Assembly: GCA_015680685.1 (NCBI GenBank)
Contig: MNCI01002172.1
Location: forward strand, 598,507-662,506
Source: Gnetum montanum
Lineage: Eukaryota > Streptophyta > Gnetopsida > Gnetales > Gnetaceae
Reading direction: 5' to 3'
DNA length: 64,000 bases
Below are positions 44,584 through 56,675 of the stretch, piece after piece. Positions within the stretch are counted from its first letter, which is position 1; every line of letters begins with the position of its first letter. The translations under genes were made by a program, and so were the position numbers. A model generated the notes under the pieces. The model was not told the origin of the DNA, made no database searches, and worked only from the letters and a program-made list of their open reading frames with translations.

Positions 44584-45798
44584 TATAACGATAGAAAATG
44601 TCAATCGCTGGAAATACCGAGCAAAGTTCCATGTACATAGTTCCAACCTTGGATCCGTGCGAGGGCCGTGCTGGAGAAAACGAATCTGAGGTGCCCTGAA
44701 CGGTCTTGTTGATCATATAGGGACTTAATTAGTAAATTTTATGATAACTGGATTATAACATAACGATTTTGACGAGGAGATATGATATCGGTAATCTCAA
44801 AGGCAACAAGAACGATGTGAATGATTCAAAGGAATAGCAAAACCTATGTAGATAGGATGCAATAAATTGAATATAGAGAATGTGCAATCCCGAGATCTGG
44901 GATTTAGTTTATAAAAAAATATGTTGAATACAATGATTACAAGGAGAGTTCGGTTTAGACGAAGCACATGCCAAGAACAGGAAAGCTATTCAAAGATGAA
45001 ACAAACAAAGGTCGATCTACCTTGTTCTAGCCAATCTGGGCGCAAGGGAGTCAGACCCGAAGCAGAATATCTGCTAACTGGAAGTTTCTGATAAAAAGCT
45101 CTTGTCGGTTGCCTTTGACGTTCTTTTGACTGCTGATCCTCTATTGCTCTCTTACTAGTCTTCGCTAAAAATTGTCAACAATTGCTAATGAAAGAAAATT
45201 TCTCCTGGAGGAAATTTTGCGGACCAAAATTTTTTTTTTGCCAACCCCTTAATCATTGTCAACTAGAGTATTTATAAGGTTAGGGTCAGGAGAAAAATGT
45301 GATTTAGATGATGCGTGTCCTGAACCTACAAAATGTCGTTGACTTGGTACGTTTTTGTTTGAAGCTTGTGGCGCCACGTTGCATCACGCTTTGAAGCGTA
45401 GTGTGTCGTAATCTACCCTTGCTAGAGCTTTGGTAACAAACTATCCTTCGGTTACACTATAATATGCTGGAGAGCATATCTTGGCATAAGAACCCCCAAT
45501 GCCTGAATATTGCTATTTCAATTATCTGCTTGCATTACGCTGCGTTATGCTACATTACGCTGCATAGCGTAACTCGGTGTAACATAGCGAACCTGCAAAA
45601 TTGAAGTGTTGTCACTGCACATCCCTTGTTTCTGTTCAGTCTTTTTGGGGTCTATTACGCTGCGCTACATAATGTGGTGTAACAGGACCTTAGTCGAAAA
45701 AAGGAAAACTTGCTGAGATGTGCGACATGTTACAGATCCTTGCCTGAGCCTCAAGATTTTGCTAAACCATTGAGGTCTCGAAATTTCACGGTGTTTTA
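44584..45798 (-). repeat. 5' LTR of element D
   Basis: 1215 bp, the direct repeat of 31181-32399. It begins tataacgatag and ends ggtgtttta; both terminal TG/CA pairs have mutated to TA here. A TATA box (CCTTATAAAT) is at 45270-45279. Transcription of the element would start just left of it and run left. Confidence 0.93.
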
Positions 45799-45803
45799 GC
45801 AAC
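45799..45803. repeat. Target-site duplication of element D, right copy
   Basis: GCAAC, against GCAAT at 31176-31180. Confidence 0.65.
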
Positions 45804-46197
45804 AAGATGCAAAGTAGAAAAGATATAACTTGTTAAAGCATTTAAAAAAAAGGGAACATAATAAAAACATGAACTCGATCCACAGTAAATTTGGATGATA
45901 CTAGAGATAGAAGGCCTAAAGACAAGAAAACCTAGATTACAATAAAAAGAGGAGATCATGAACTTACAAAAGGATGTTCTAAGATATGTACTAGGGATTA
46001 GAGGTATCTGATGAGGAGTTGCATTACCCCATTCTTTCTTTGATGTGTATACTTGATGCAAATCTCGCATCAATAATGGTAGATTCAATAGCTAATAAAG
46101 TAAAGGGATAGATTAGATCAATGTAATGACTTGATTTCAAGTAATTTCTTCATGTGTAAAGAGGATAACACAAAGGAGATACAATGTGTCATTAGGA

Positions 46198-46241
<44 letters not shown>

Positions 46242-48020
46242 CTATTTTGCACAGAGGTAGAGTCTTTGAAAGGAGTTTTCCAAATTACCAATCATAAGAA
46301 TATTAACTATGTTGAGTAGTAGGGATGATTGAAAATGCTAAGTAGATCTCCAAAAGCTCAAGGATGAAGAATGTTAATCATAATGTCTGAAAAGACAACC
46401 CCTTTCTATTTAGGGATATCCTCCTATTTATAGGCCAAAAATGCTTCGTAGGTTTTGTAGAAATGATGCATTGGGGTCCATAGAATCTTTTAGAAGGTTC
46501 TAGAAGCTTATGGATAAGAGAATTAATGTATAGATAGTTTAATATGAGGATTGATGTTGAACATTGAACGTTGGATTAACACTGAGCATCGAACAGTTGT
46601 TATGCTATGACAATGAGATTTTATGTTAGATGTCAAAAGTAGATCTAACACAAGATATCAAATGCTGAAGATAGAATCAATGCTAGAGTTGACATTGGAT
46701 GTTGAAACTAGCAGAAGAGTTGAAATGATGTTGTTGATGACATGAAATGTCATTTCTAAGAAGTTGATGTTGTAGACTTAGAAACCATAATGTAGATGAG
46801 GCAAGATATTGAATTTAAACTATTGACGATTTCCTTAATTATAAAAGCCATAGAATTTACCTAAGACTTTGACTTATGTAGAAAAATCCAAAGTGGGTAC
46901 AACATTGTTTCCTCTTGATGGATACTACGGAAAAGCTAAAGTAGAATTCATCAATAAAAGACATGACCTGGTAAGTACTTGTAAGAGGATTAAATGAAGC
47001 AAGGTAAATGGGAAGAAAGTCTAGGATACCAATATACCTACAATAGAGTGCTACACCATAGAATGTAAATAAAATGCTCCCTGATGCACTTAATTCTTTC
47101 AATTACATCCTAACTAGAATAGAGTAGAGATACTTGTTTGGCCTCATCAATGTAGAGCATAGAAAAAAGAAAGGGATAGAGAAAGAAAGGGAGATAGCAA
47201 AAAGCAAAAAGTGAAAGTAATAAAGCATAGGGGAAGCATGTTAGGGACATCACCAATACACAAATGGTAGAATGTTGTATCACATAAATAGGACACAGCT
47301 AGACCCCTAAAGCTAACCTTTTACTTACCTTACTCATATGTAGATTTCACATTTCTTACATCACTCTACACTTAAGACTTCCTCACTAGATCGAGGAAGA
47401 GACACTCATTCAACTAACTAATGTTGAATATAGAGAGGAGTAAACATAAATGAGGAGAGAGAATTAGAGGAAGAATAGAAAAATAGAGTACAAGTGAGTA
47501 GAAATTAGAGTACATGAAGGTAGATAACAAAAAAGCGAGAGGAGAAAAGAGGATATGACCCATACACCTATCATGAGGATAGTGCTATGTCATATAAGTG
47601 GGGGCATGGCTAAATCCTACACATTATATGGCTGAAAAAGATGTCATATATACTATCAAAGTAATAACTCCTTGTCCCACTCAAAAAATACACTCAATCA
47701 CATCCTCACATAAAACAATGAGATATTTAGTCACTTAAAAACCTCACTAGTTGCACTAAGCACATTGAATAGAAATAGATAAATAGTATAGGGAAGTATG
47801 AAGAAAATATCTAGAGAAATAGTAGAGTATGAGATAGAGAAAGGATTAGCAAAATAATGCAAGCATAATAGGGTTTAGAAAAAACCTATTATCTCAACAT
47901 AGTATGTATCTTGTTGTAGTAAATAGCAAAATGATGCTAGGACACTCATTCAATCTTGAATAGTTAGTAGGTTCAATGTTGTAAAGTGGCTACATGTAGT
48001 AGCACTTGAGGAAGCTACTA
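45804..48020. other. AT-rich region without a recognisable gene
   Basis: Continuation of the flank left of element D. The stretch 46540-46800 is rich in gttgatgttg-like words. No coding frame with a recognisable pattern was found on either strand, apart from the microsatellite listed separately. Confidence 0.5.
46200..46238. repeat. (GA)n microsatellite
   Basis: A pure GA dinucleotide run of 39 bases, suitable as a length-polymorphic marker. Confidence 0.98.
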
Positions 48021-48140
48021 TTAACTAATGTTCTTTTTGATCAAACAACATGCAAGCATCATTTTGTAGAGACTAAACCACTAGGAAAGGACCCTACCAA
48101 TTAGGAGAAAACTTTGTATTTATGGAATTCAAAAAATGAC
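48021..48140 (-). pseudogene. Integrase C-terminal fragment of Tat-like remnant E
   Basis: The minus strand reads KFSPNW, stop, GPFLVV, stop, SLQNDACML. This matches the K-F-x-P-N-W-x-G-P-(F/Y)-x-(V/I) block near the end of gypsy integrases (element D has GKFSASWESPFLI). Two stops interrupt it. Together with the protease-region fragment at 49600-50150 it marks an internally deleted element in minus orientation. Confidence 0.55.
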
Positions 48141-48379
48141 AAAGAACCACATTGATCAATCTAAGGAATTTAGTAGCAGCATGGAAGATTTGAGGAAGGA
48201 AGCATTAAACCAATAAGTGATAGTACCAAAGAGAGTACTGCAAGACGTTAAAAGAGAATAAAATTTTATTTTTATATAGTGAAACAAGGAGCATGTTTAT
48301 TAAACACACCAAGTTGAAAGAATTTTTTAAGGATTTTACAAATTATGTGATGACTACCATACCAAAAAGAAGGGAAAAT

Positions 48380-48760
48380 GGGCCATGAATAGGAACCTAT
48401 AATAGAAGAGAAAGATGATGATATCTTTCCAAAGAAGCTAAAGGCTTATGAGGAAGAGTTGGAAACTATTCTATCAAAGATTCCAAGCTCAGCATTTGCT
48501 AGATTAGACACAACCAACTTGAGCTTGAAGAAGATAAAATAGTGAATCCTAGTTATATACTAAGAGACACAAGGTAAGCATTAAAACATTAGGTAACCAT
48601 TATATTTTATTTTATGAGGGATAAAATAAAATAAAACTAAATTTTTTATCTTGACTTTATGTGCAAACCCTAGAGAAAGCATCCAAAGATTAGCGGAATA
48701 GTAAACTCTAATGAAAACTGATGAACAAATAGAGGAGGAAGTTGTTGAAAAAGAATAAGA
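48380..48760 (+). pseudogene. Exon-like fragment antisense to remnant E
   Basis: The plus strand reads KLKAYEEELETILSKIPSSA, then FARLDTTNLSLKKIK and stop (48430-48540). A GTAAGC donor lies near 48573. An acceptor (caaaccctag) near 48672 is followed by a frame ending KTDEQIEEEVVEKE and stop. This acidic end facing the protease resembles the position of the last exon of the antisense gene in D. The family is unknown. Confidence 0.35.
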
Positions 48761-49599
48761 CTGTTAAGCATCATTTTTACATTTTTTTGGGCTCTATATC
48801 ATATGTGTTTAGCACAAAGATTTGGGATAAAACATTAAGTGTGTTTGATGTTAACATAAGATGTTACATCAAAAGTTTGACATGCATTAATTGTACAAGA
48901 GTTTAAGACAATAAATGTTTTTTTTCTTCATGTTAATTTTGACTTAGCCATCTTTTGCATATTGATAGTTAGAATTAACATGATATGTCAAAGCTAACAA
49001 CCACCTCTTAACTTAACATTTTCCACTAACAATAATTGATTAAGAAAAATAGACTAAGTAAAGCATAACATCAACTTTATTTACTAATCATCATTGCTTG
49101 ATGATAGCAAACTATAAAAAATACTTAAAAAGGAAATTCTAATAGGTGCTAGTAGATGTCCATTACTTAGTGATAAAAAAAATAATTTTGTGAAGTAGCT
49201 TACGCATTTAAGGTTATTGTATCTATAATGAAATTTTGAATATTTGAATAAGGATAAGGAAAATTCTTCTTCTCAAGTGAGGATATGTCTAATTCTCTTA
49301 AGCCTAAGTCAACAAACTCAACGTTAAAATTAGACTAGTTGTCCAAGTTTATAGAATCCGAAGTAACGTTAGAATTCTTAGGAGAAATAGAAACTATAAG
49401 TTTTCCTACATGTTCAAGTGTGATATTAGCTACTTTGTTACTAACCTGATAAGATTGAGCTTCTTGGTCTAGACGAGAAACATTTAGGATTTATTTGTCT
49501 ATAGAGATAATTATCTCATGGTTATGAATAGGGATGTGTATCTCCTAGTGTATAGAAGAAGATACATCTTGATGTTGAGCTAGCTAATGATGTCTTAGT

Positions 49600-50150
49600 A
49601 TACCATTAACACCAAGACATTTGCATGTGACCATAAAAATGGCCTTCGATTGTATAGCATCACCTACCATGAAAGGTAATTGAATGAAGCATATAACCTC
49701 TACTCATGTGTTGTTGAATGAAAAAAGGTTAGTTCAGGTTTTATTGAAAATTATGTAATTAGGGAGACTAAAATGCTTGATAATAGCCCATGTGATAATG
49801 TTGGATTCAACATTTTCATCAACATGCATCAATGAAACTATAGCTTTTAGAGATACTTTGATGGTGATGTAGAGTGGTAGCTAACAAATATCTCACATCT
49901 TCAAGTCAATATTAATGTTTTTGCCATAGCAGTGTAAGCTATCTAATCCATAGTAAGGGAGTTGAAGGAAAGAATATATGGCTTCTGTCTAAGTAGAGAT
50001 GTTACTTGGAACCACAATTCTCTTAAGAACATCATATAGTGCAACGTAATGTTCTTTAGAGGATACCACAAGGTCATACAAGGACAAGTTAGTACCTTTA
50101 GAATAGACAAGAGTGATCATTTTCTATAAGACCTTATTGTTCATAGGCTA
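49600..50150 (-). pseudogene. Pre-protease and protease fragment of Tat-like remnant E
   Basis: The minus strand reads SLYDLVVSSKEHYVALYDVL, then KRIVVPSN (50084-50000), clearly related to SLYDLLMTSQKHREAMVRML in element D. Further on are YYGLDSLHCYGKNINIDLK and VSLMHVDENVESNIITWAII. The latter sits where the active site should be but no DSG/DNG triplet remains. The right side is cut by the LTR of element B at 50644. Confidence 0.6.
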
Positions 50151-50643
50151 AGATGCTTGTACAGTAGATGCTGCTATAACTAGTGTTATAGGATTGGAAG
50201 AAGGTAGGAGGTTGCTTAAGGAAGTAGTATCATGTTGTTGCTACACAGAAACCTTCTTTGTTATCTTACAAGATTTCTTCAGTGCATCAATAATGTTCTT
50301 CTTCTATTTAGCTAAGTGTGAATTATTTGTCTATTGATTGTGGATGAGAATTTTCACGTGAGATGAAGGAAAAAAGGATGTTTAAGTTGTAGTGGATGTT
50401 TGAAGTTCAAAGTGGTGTGAAACATGATAAGAGTTGGATGGATGGGTAGAGTGAGTAAAAGTGGAATGATGTAGATTGGTAGCATGGATGTGATAGAAAG
50501 TTGGAAAGGAATGGTTTGGTTTAAATGGTGTCATAGTGTAATCAAACTAGTAGATCACATAAGGCTTCTAACATTATAGTGATGACTGCCTAAACTATTT
50601 GTAGTTAGACCAAAAAATGACATAAAGCTCTTTGGATGGAGAT
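50151..50643 (-). other. Remainder of remnant E up to element B
   Basis: By position this would be the variable Pro/Lys-rich part of gag between zinc knuckle and protease. No frame is convincing. Confidence 0.35.
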
Positions 50644-51551
50644 TGATGAGTGATGAATAGATCCTATGCCCAACCATATGAATCACTAAGTATTCACGTG
50701 TAAGTTGATTGAATTTTGTGGACTTATAGCCTTCTAAGTACACTGGTCTCTAGGAAGTGAAACTAAATGTTGCAATTGTTGTCTTCCCAATTACACTTGT
50801 GAAATGCAAAGGTATGGTTAAGTGCAATTGAGGCATATGATTTTTATCATCTTTATGTTTTGTATTTTAAGTTGTCTAAGGATGAAAAATAATGAATAAA
50901 ATAAAATAATTAAATTGCTAATTTAATCTAACTAGCTACACCTAACCAATCCTAACATAAGCATTTGTTCTTACTTCTCATACACATCCCGAACACATTT
51001 AATGCTATTGGGTTACCAAACATTAAGTATTACTGGGATTACCAAGTGTCAAACGTATGCTAGTAGTGGTTGTACTTATGTGTTTAACTAATCGCTATTT
51101 AATTTAGCTTAATCTAGATTAATTTAGCTTAATTACTTAAAGCATTAAAGAAAATTGCATAAAACATTAAATGCATAAATAAACAACCAATATATTTCAA
51201 AGTACTATAAGATTTATCAGAAAGCTCATCTTTATTGCCGCACACACTACTATGCTAAGGTATAATAGTATTTTAATAAAGATCCATACACTCTTTGACT
51301 CCTACTGTGGGTACTTAGAAAAATATTCTAACTTTCAAATGATTAAACTGTAAGAGCTGCATTATAACTATAACAAAATATGCCATAAACATGGTAGGTG
51401 AGCACATATTTATAGGAAAAAATAGACATTGCATCGACAAGGCCACATCAATGCATTAGATCCCATGTCGATGTAGCCGCATTGATGAGGTTGCATCAAG
51501 GGGGCTACATCGATGAGGCCTCATTAATGTAACCCTAGACATAACTCATCA
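50644..51551 (-). repeat. 3' LTR of Athila-like element B
   Basis: Begins tgatgagtgatgaat (start uncertain by a few bases) and ends ctcatca. Related to the L LTR at 1722-2531. A TATA box (CCTATAAATAT on minus) is at 51408-51417. Its U3 (51427-51533) is a cluster of catcgatg, cacatcaatg, gaggcctcattaatg and cattgatgagg words. The polypurine tract follows at 51552-51560. Confidence 0.78.
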
Positions 51552-51590
51552 TACCCCCACAACTAAATGAAAACTCATCCTCAAGTGAAC
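51552..51590 (-). other. Polypurine tract and upstream block of element B
   Basis: On the minus strand: CTTGAGGATGAGTTTTCA, then TTTAGTTGTGGGGGTA, then the LTR start TGATGAG. This is the same pair of blocks as in A and C. Confidence 0.7.
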
Positions 51591-51813
51591 AAATGGAGCA
51601 TAAAGTCTATTATAAAATTTTGGAAAGGTATGGGATTATTGGCTATCCATTAGCATACATAAATACAACAACACACATGAACAAATACTAAGTGCTTGAG
51701 TGTACAAAATTAAAATCATTACAAAATTTTTGATGTTTAGGACAATAAAATTAAACACTAAGACAAAAATGATAAACACAATTCCTTTGATGGCATGAAG
51801 ACAAGAAAGAAGT

Positions 51814-54652
51814 TCAAACAATCCCAGATGATAGAGGTTCCTGAGGCTCCGAAGGACCTTCTCCTGCTTCAAGCAGATGCGGTGGTTGAGGAAGTTTTGG
51901 TTGTCCTATTGCAACTACAACTTCTAGTGGAAGATTGAAGGCATCCAATTGTGCCTTCATCTTCTCCTCCTTACTTCTAGGATTTTTCACAATCCATGCT
52001 ACATTGCGAATGTAAGCCAATGTGGGAACATCCCAAGGATAGGGCATTGCTTGGAACAACTCTTTTACATTGATGAACCAGGCAATAAAAAGTTTGCATT
52101 CAATATCAAATGTCTTTACTACACTCTACAACTCCTAGTTGTCACTCAGTCTCCTAATTAGGTTCTTAACTATAGATCGTTGATTGATGAAGTGTTGCTT
52201 GAGAACATCGAGTTTTGCATTTGCCACCTCAAGCTTTGCTTGGTGTCTTTGTGATGCTTGAACTTAGCCTTGTACAAAAAGTATGAACTAGCCACCTATT
52301 TCTCTAATTCATATCATAGTCATCTAGTAGTCACCATCACCAAATTTTCATAAAGAAGATTAGCAAGCTCCATGTCCTCCGTCATGTCCTCAATCTCCAG
52401 GTCCTTCATGTTGATCTCCACATTGTTGTAGTCATTGAGCCCATCAAATATAGGCTACTAGAAATCTCCTCCTTCCTTAATCTATTGGAGGGCCACATTA
52501 ACTTTTGTATTCATCATTTGAATATGTTTTTCATTGATTTATTTTTGTAGACCAACCTGACCTTTGTAGTGCTTTTTGACTCTCTGAAATTTAAGAGCCT
52601 CATTTTTCTAGGTAGCTACTTCTATTGTAGATTTCTAGCGAAGGGCACAAACTTCCTCCATGGAGAGATTTCTATTTTTGGCTACTAATCTCCTTAGTTC
52701 AATGTTTACACTAGCTAGCTACTCATGCTATTGATGGATGAAATCTTGCATTTGCTACTTTTGCACATCAACATTCTATAGGTAGTGATTCTTTGTAGTT
52801 AAGGTGACATTCTCCTAACAAGTCTAATCCAAGGCCTTTTGGATATTGTGCATGGTGACATCGGCCAAGGATTGATTAAAAATCACTATCTCCTTTGTGT
52901 TCTTAGCCTTCATTAGCTTTTCTTAAAGCTATTGAAAAGCTTCATCACAGGTTGGCATAGGGCTACAAAGTGTAGGATTAGCAAGTTATTTAGCAACCTT
53001 TGCAACTAGGCATTGGTTGTGAGCCAAGGCTATTTTGAGTTGTCCTCCATGATCATGCATTTTCCCCTTGCTTCTAATAGCTTTGATTGGGTTGCAATGA
53101 ATGTATATGGAATGTCAAAGACATCTAGAATCAATTGTCCAGTTCTTACTAGTTGGTCCAACAACTCTTCATGCTAGGTTGCACTTAATTTGCTACTAAC
53201 TATTTCTATGGATGTTTGCACATCTCTAAGTGTAGAAATGTCTAGTATAGATGTCATAGGTGCATTTAATGCCTCATCAATTCTATCAACAACCATCTCT
53301 ACTGCTATCTCCTGCCCATGGTACTACATCACCAAGATAGTTGTCCCCTCTCCCTTATCTAGATGCATCGAAAAAGTAGATGTATTCCAGGAGATGTGTA
53401 AGAATTGCTACTATTGTAAGAGAGAAACTGTTACCTCTTGGGTGCCAGGATTTGATCTCGTGGGAAGCTACATTCTTTGGGCTGAAAAGATTAGCCCAAA
53501 TCCCTCCATCTAGCTAATGGTTCAAGCCTTCATTAAGGTGACTCATCGTTGGGAAATACACAAATTGATCACCATCACTTGTTCTTACTTGCTACTCCTG
53601 CTCACACAAGAGTTGCTCAGATCTCATGCATTCATTCAAGGGTAGCACAAGACTCTGGCGTTGTTTCATGAGTGGACAATGGAGGTGGTGGTTGCTACTT
53701 CTGTTCCTTGGTTATGGTAGGGGTCATGTTCTTCATCATTTTTTCCCAAGAGGTAGAAGGAGTATGCTATATCATTAATGTAGTAAACTATTCCTACCCT
53801 TTTCCATAATTTTTTGATGAGGCAAGGAAAGGGCAAGGCCTCCCTTCGTTTATTTTTCTTAAAGTACTTTTGTATATCTAGATAGATCAACTGTGGAAGG
53901 CTCATAGGGATTTTTCCACTTAGAGTAGCACATGCACGTGTGGAGAAGGTAGTCACCTTACTAAACCTTACCGTTGGATTTAGGGGATAGGCTGCTATCT
54001 TAAAATATACACACTCCACTGGGATGAATGTGTCATACTCCTTATGGTCCACTCCATAGAATTATTGGGTTCAATCCTTTTCTTCCAAGTCTACTTGTGT
54101 AAAGATCTCTACCAAATTTATTCCAATATTAGACAACCCTAGGGCTTATGCAATAGCTTCCATTAGGTAGGATACCTGAATGTTCTTGATCTTCATAGTG
54201 TCTCCTACCCACCTATAGTTCTAGAAGAGATATGTCTCTTCCATGTTCTACTTCCCACTGGAAGTGATGATTGGCCACATGGGTGAGTTCTATAACTAGG
54301 TCTTGACTTCTAGTGGAGCATGTTCCAAGAATGATCCAAAGTTTAATTTTTGGAGAATTGAACATTATATGTCACGAGGCTTGATCTGATCAAGGTAGGC
54401 TTGAGTTAATGTGACCTCAAGTCTTGGCACCAGTCCTAGTGCCTCATCTCGATGGAATTGTTCTGTTATAGCTACTTCCTAGGGAATCTATCAGATAGAT
54501 TCCACTTTGGGATCCTCTTGAAGAGGTCCTATTGCATGAGTTTTTGCTACTTGCTCTTAGGCTTGCTCTTGTTGCACCCTTCCAACTCTTGGTCATTTAT
54601 CTCTTAGTTGAGATGGTCCTCCTTTTTGTGGGCATTTCGGTTTAGGTGCCAT
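51814..54652 (-). pseudogene. Envelope-position accessory ORF of element B
   Basis: The start ATG (54650-54652) encodes MAPKPKCPQKGGPSQLRD and is preceded on the minus strand by TGATTATAG. The family block (54052-53780) reads VYFKIAAYPLNPTVR, then IPMSLPQLIYLDIQKYF and LPFPCLIKKLWKRVGI, matching A and C. A long Glu/Lys/Gln-rich part (about 53000-52300) would be coiled coil. The C-terminal end (52059-51814) reads MPYPWDVPTLAYIRNVAWIV, then a Pro-rich tail ending PQEPLSSGIV and stop. C has the matching LPCPWEVPTPSNIGALAWM. Many stops and a net frame change. Confidence 0.65.
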
Positions 54653-56400
54653 CTATAATCACAACATGACTAAGGATTAGCACTTAATGTGTAACTTTGA
54701 AAAATTTGAAATAGCTTATCTCCATGGGTAGTTGCACTTGGCTAAGTTTTGATCATGGCCGGTTTGATTATTTTAATATTATCTAATTAATAGGTTATTA
54801 GAGTTTGTTGGAAGGGTTTAGCTCTCATAGGTTGATGATTTAATATTATTTTATTTATTAAATCCATGGGAGAGTTAGAAAAATTCTAAAAAATTTTCTA
54901 TCAAAAACCTAAGGTTTGTGGCTCCCATAATGTAAAGTGTACATCTAGAAGGTGCAAGGTTGAAGAATGAAGTGAATTGAACAAACGCTTTGAAAGTTAT
55001 AGGCTCTGAAAGGTTTTGAGCTTTGAAAAATTGCAAAAACTCCCCTTACATTTGAAGCAAATGGCAAATAATTCCTAGTGGTGGGCACTATTCATAGAAT
55101 TTTTTCCTTCATTGACTAGGCCTCATTGACAGGGCCTAGTTGATGTGGTCAGCTGTGTTGATTACGCCTAGTCAATGCGGCTATTGACCATCATTGACCA
55201 AGTTAAAATTTGAAAAAAGAACAAAATTAGAGTTAAATGAAAGCCCAAAAATCCAAGAACATAAGAAAATACATGAAGAGGATTTGAGGATTCACAAAGA
55301 TAGAGAATGATTGGAGAAATGCCTTAAGAAGCATAAAGTTGGATGCAACCGATGTGGAATGCAAAACAATTGATTGTGAAAATGTCTAAGGATAAGGGAC
55401 TTAACTAGCCCAACCAAGAGCTATGTAATTAGGTCCTTCCCATAGAAGGCTTATGCCCTTTCTTCCCTTGAATAACCTTAAATAAGGAGTCCATGGGCCC
55501 CACAATTAATTAATGGTTACGAAAAGCTAACAACCAAAACTTGAAGAATATACCTAAGAATTTCAACATGTCAAACTAAGAAATTAAACAAAAACATAAA
55601 AACTTGTAGTGAGGTGAGTTATGGAGAGCATTGATGGATGAGATAGAGAATGGAATGGATGTCCCAATTATGATCACATGAAGTCCCTTGTGAATTTCAC
55701 CACTTAGTCCAAACCAAAACCAACCACTTTCAGTAACTTTGCATCACCACTCTAGGACCAATCCATCCCCTCAAGACATAAGAATGCTCCAATGAATAAC
55801 CACTATTCCTTATTTGAGAAGAAAAGAGAAGCAAAAAGTGAGAAAGAGCCTTAGTTAGAGGGGACCTTTAGGAATGGTTAACATGCCTTTCTAGTCCCGT
55901 AACTAGTGCTTGTAGCCCATTTATTTTGTCTAAGGGGTGTGCTTTGAATTCTCATCATGTTGTTTTTTTGAACATTTTATGTTTTTTATGAATTTTTATA
56001 TGGGAACCACACCATGCAAAGACTTATTTAACTTCCTGTTATTGGTCAACATAGAATGGTAAGAAATCCATGAAAACACACATGCACTCAAGCATGTAGA
56101 GAGGCATAGAGAGCATTGAATCTCCTTGAAGTCACATCCTTTTCAACCTTTGAATCTTTTCCAAGTTTGAAAACTACCAAGGTCACAAGTTCATTAAAGT
56201 TTTATTAATGAAAAAGGGACCTCATACTTCCAAAATCAAGAAACTCATAGAGTTGATGGGTGGGTGGATGATGTGGACTCACTGCTTGTTCCATGGAAAA
56301 GAAACCTATCTTAGTCATTGGGCATCAAAATTCAAAAATAGAAACTAAAGATTAGCAATAAAAAATATTAGCTATAAACCACCATTAGTAATTAGCTACA
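54653..56400 (-). promoter_or_regulatory. Spacer of B with internal promoter-like module
   Basis: Non-coding stretch between the (missing) integrase and the accessory ORF. A motif cluster at 55110-55200 is built of cattgactaggcctcattga, ctagttgatgtgg and gcctagtcaatgcgg. These words echo the U3 of its own LTR (gaggcctcattaatg, ccacatcaatg). In the minus direction a weak TATA-like TTCTATGAATAG (55088-55099) follows the cluster. The block near 55870-55900 matches A (10770) and C (58990). The 5' side ends near 56400, where element C begins in the opposite orientation. Confidence 0.4.
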
Positions 56401-56675
56401 TCATCATTGAGTCTTGTTGGAAATAAAGCACTTTTATTAGAAGACAAGAGAAATTCACATCAAAATAAGGAAAAATAAAAAATAAATTATAAAATATTTA
56501 AGAAAAATAAAAGAAAGTGTATGAAAAATATTAGAAAGTGTATAAAAGAACCAGTAGGGAAATTCATTGGAGAACCAACGAATTATATGATGAAGAAGAC
56601 GAAGTTTGGAGTACTCAATCTGATGTAGGGGTTTCCTATGAACATAAACAAAGACAACATCATCCCAACGCATGA

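Larger units (their letters stand above)
31181..45798 (-). mobile_element. Tat-like LTR retrotransposon D, complete (14.6 kb)
   Basis: LTRs at 31181-32399 and 44584-45798 flank a minus-strand body. The order is: primer site, gag with a zinc-knuckle remnant, protease, an antisense spliced-looking gene, reverse transcriptase, RNase H, a second (archaeal-type) RNase H, integrase, a long 3' untranslated region with a tandem repeat, and polypurine tract. The double RNase H is a known marker of the Tat lineage. A counted stretch of about 275 bp of the two LTRs shows about 18 differences, mostly transitions (6-7%), so the insertion is old but much younger than A or H look. Frames are broken by stops, so it cannot move by itself. 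Confidence 0.92.
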
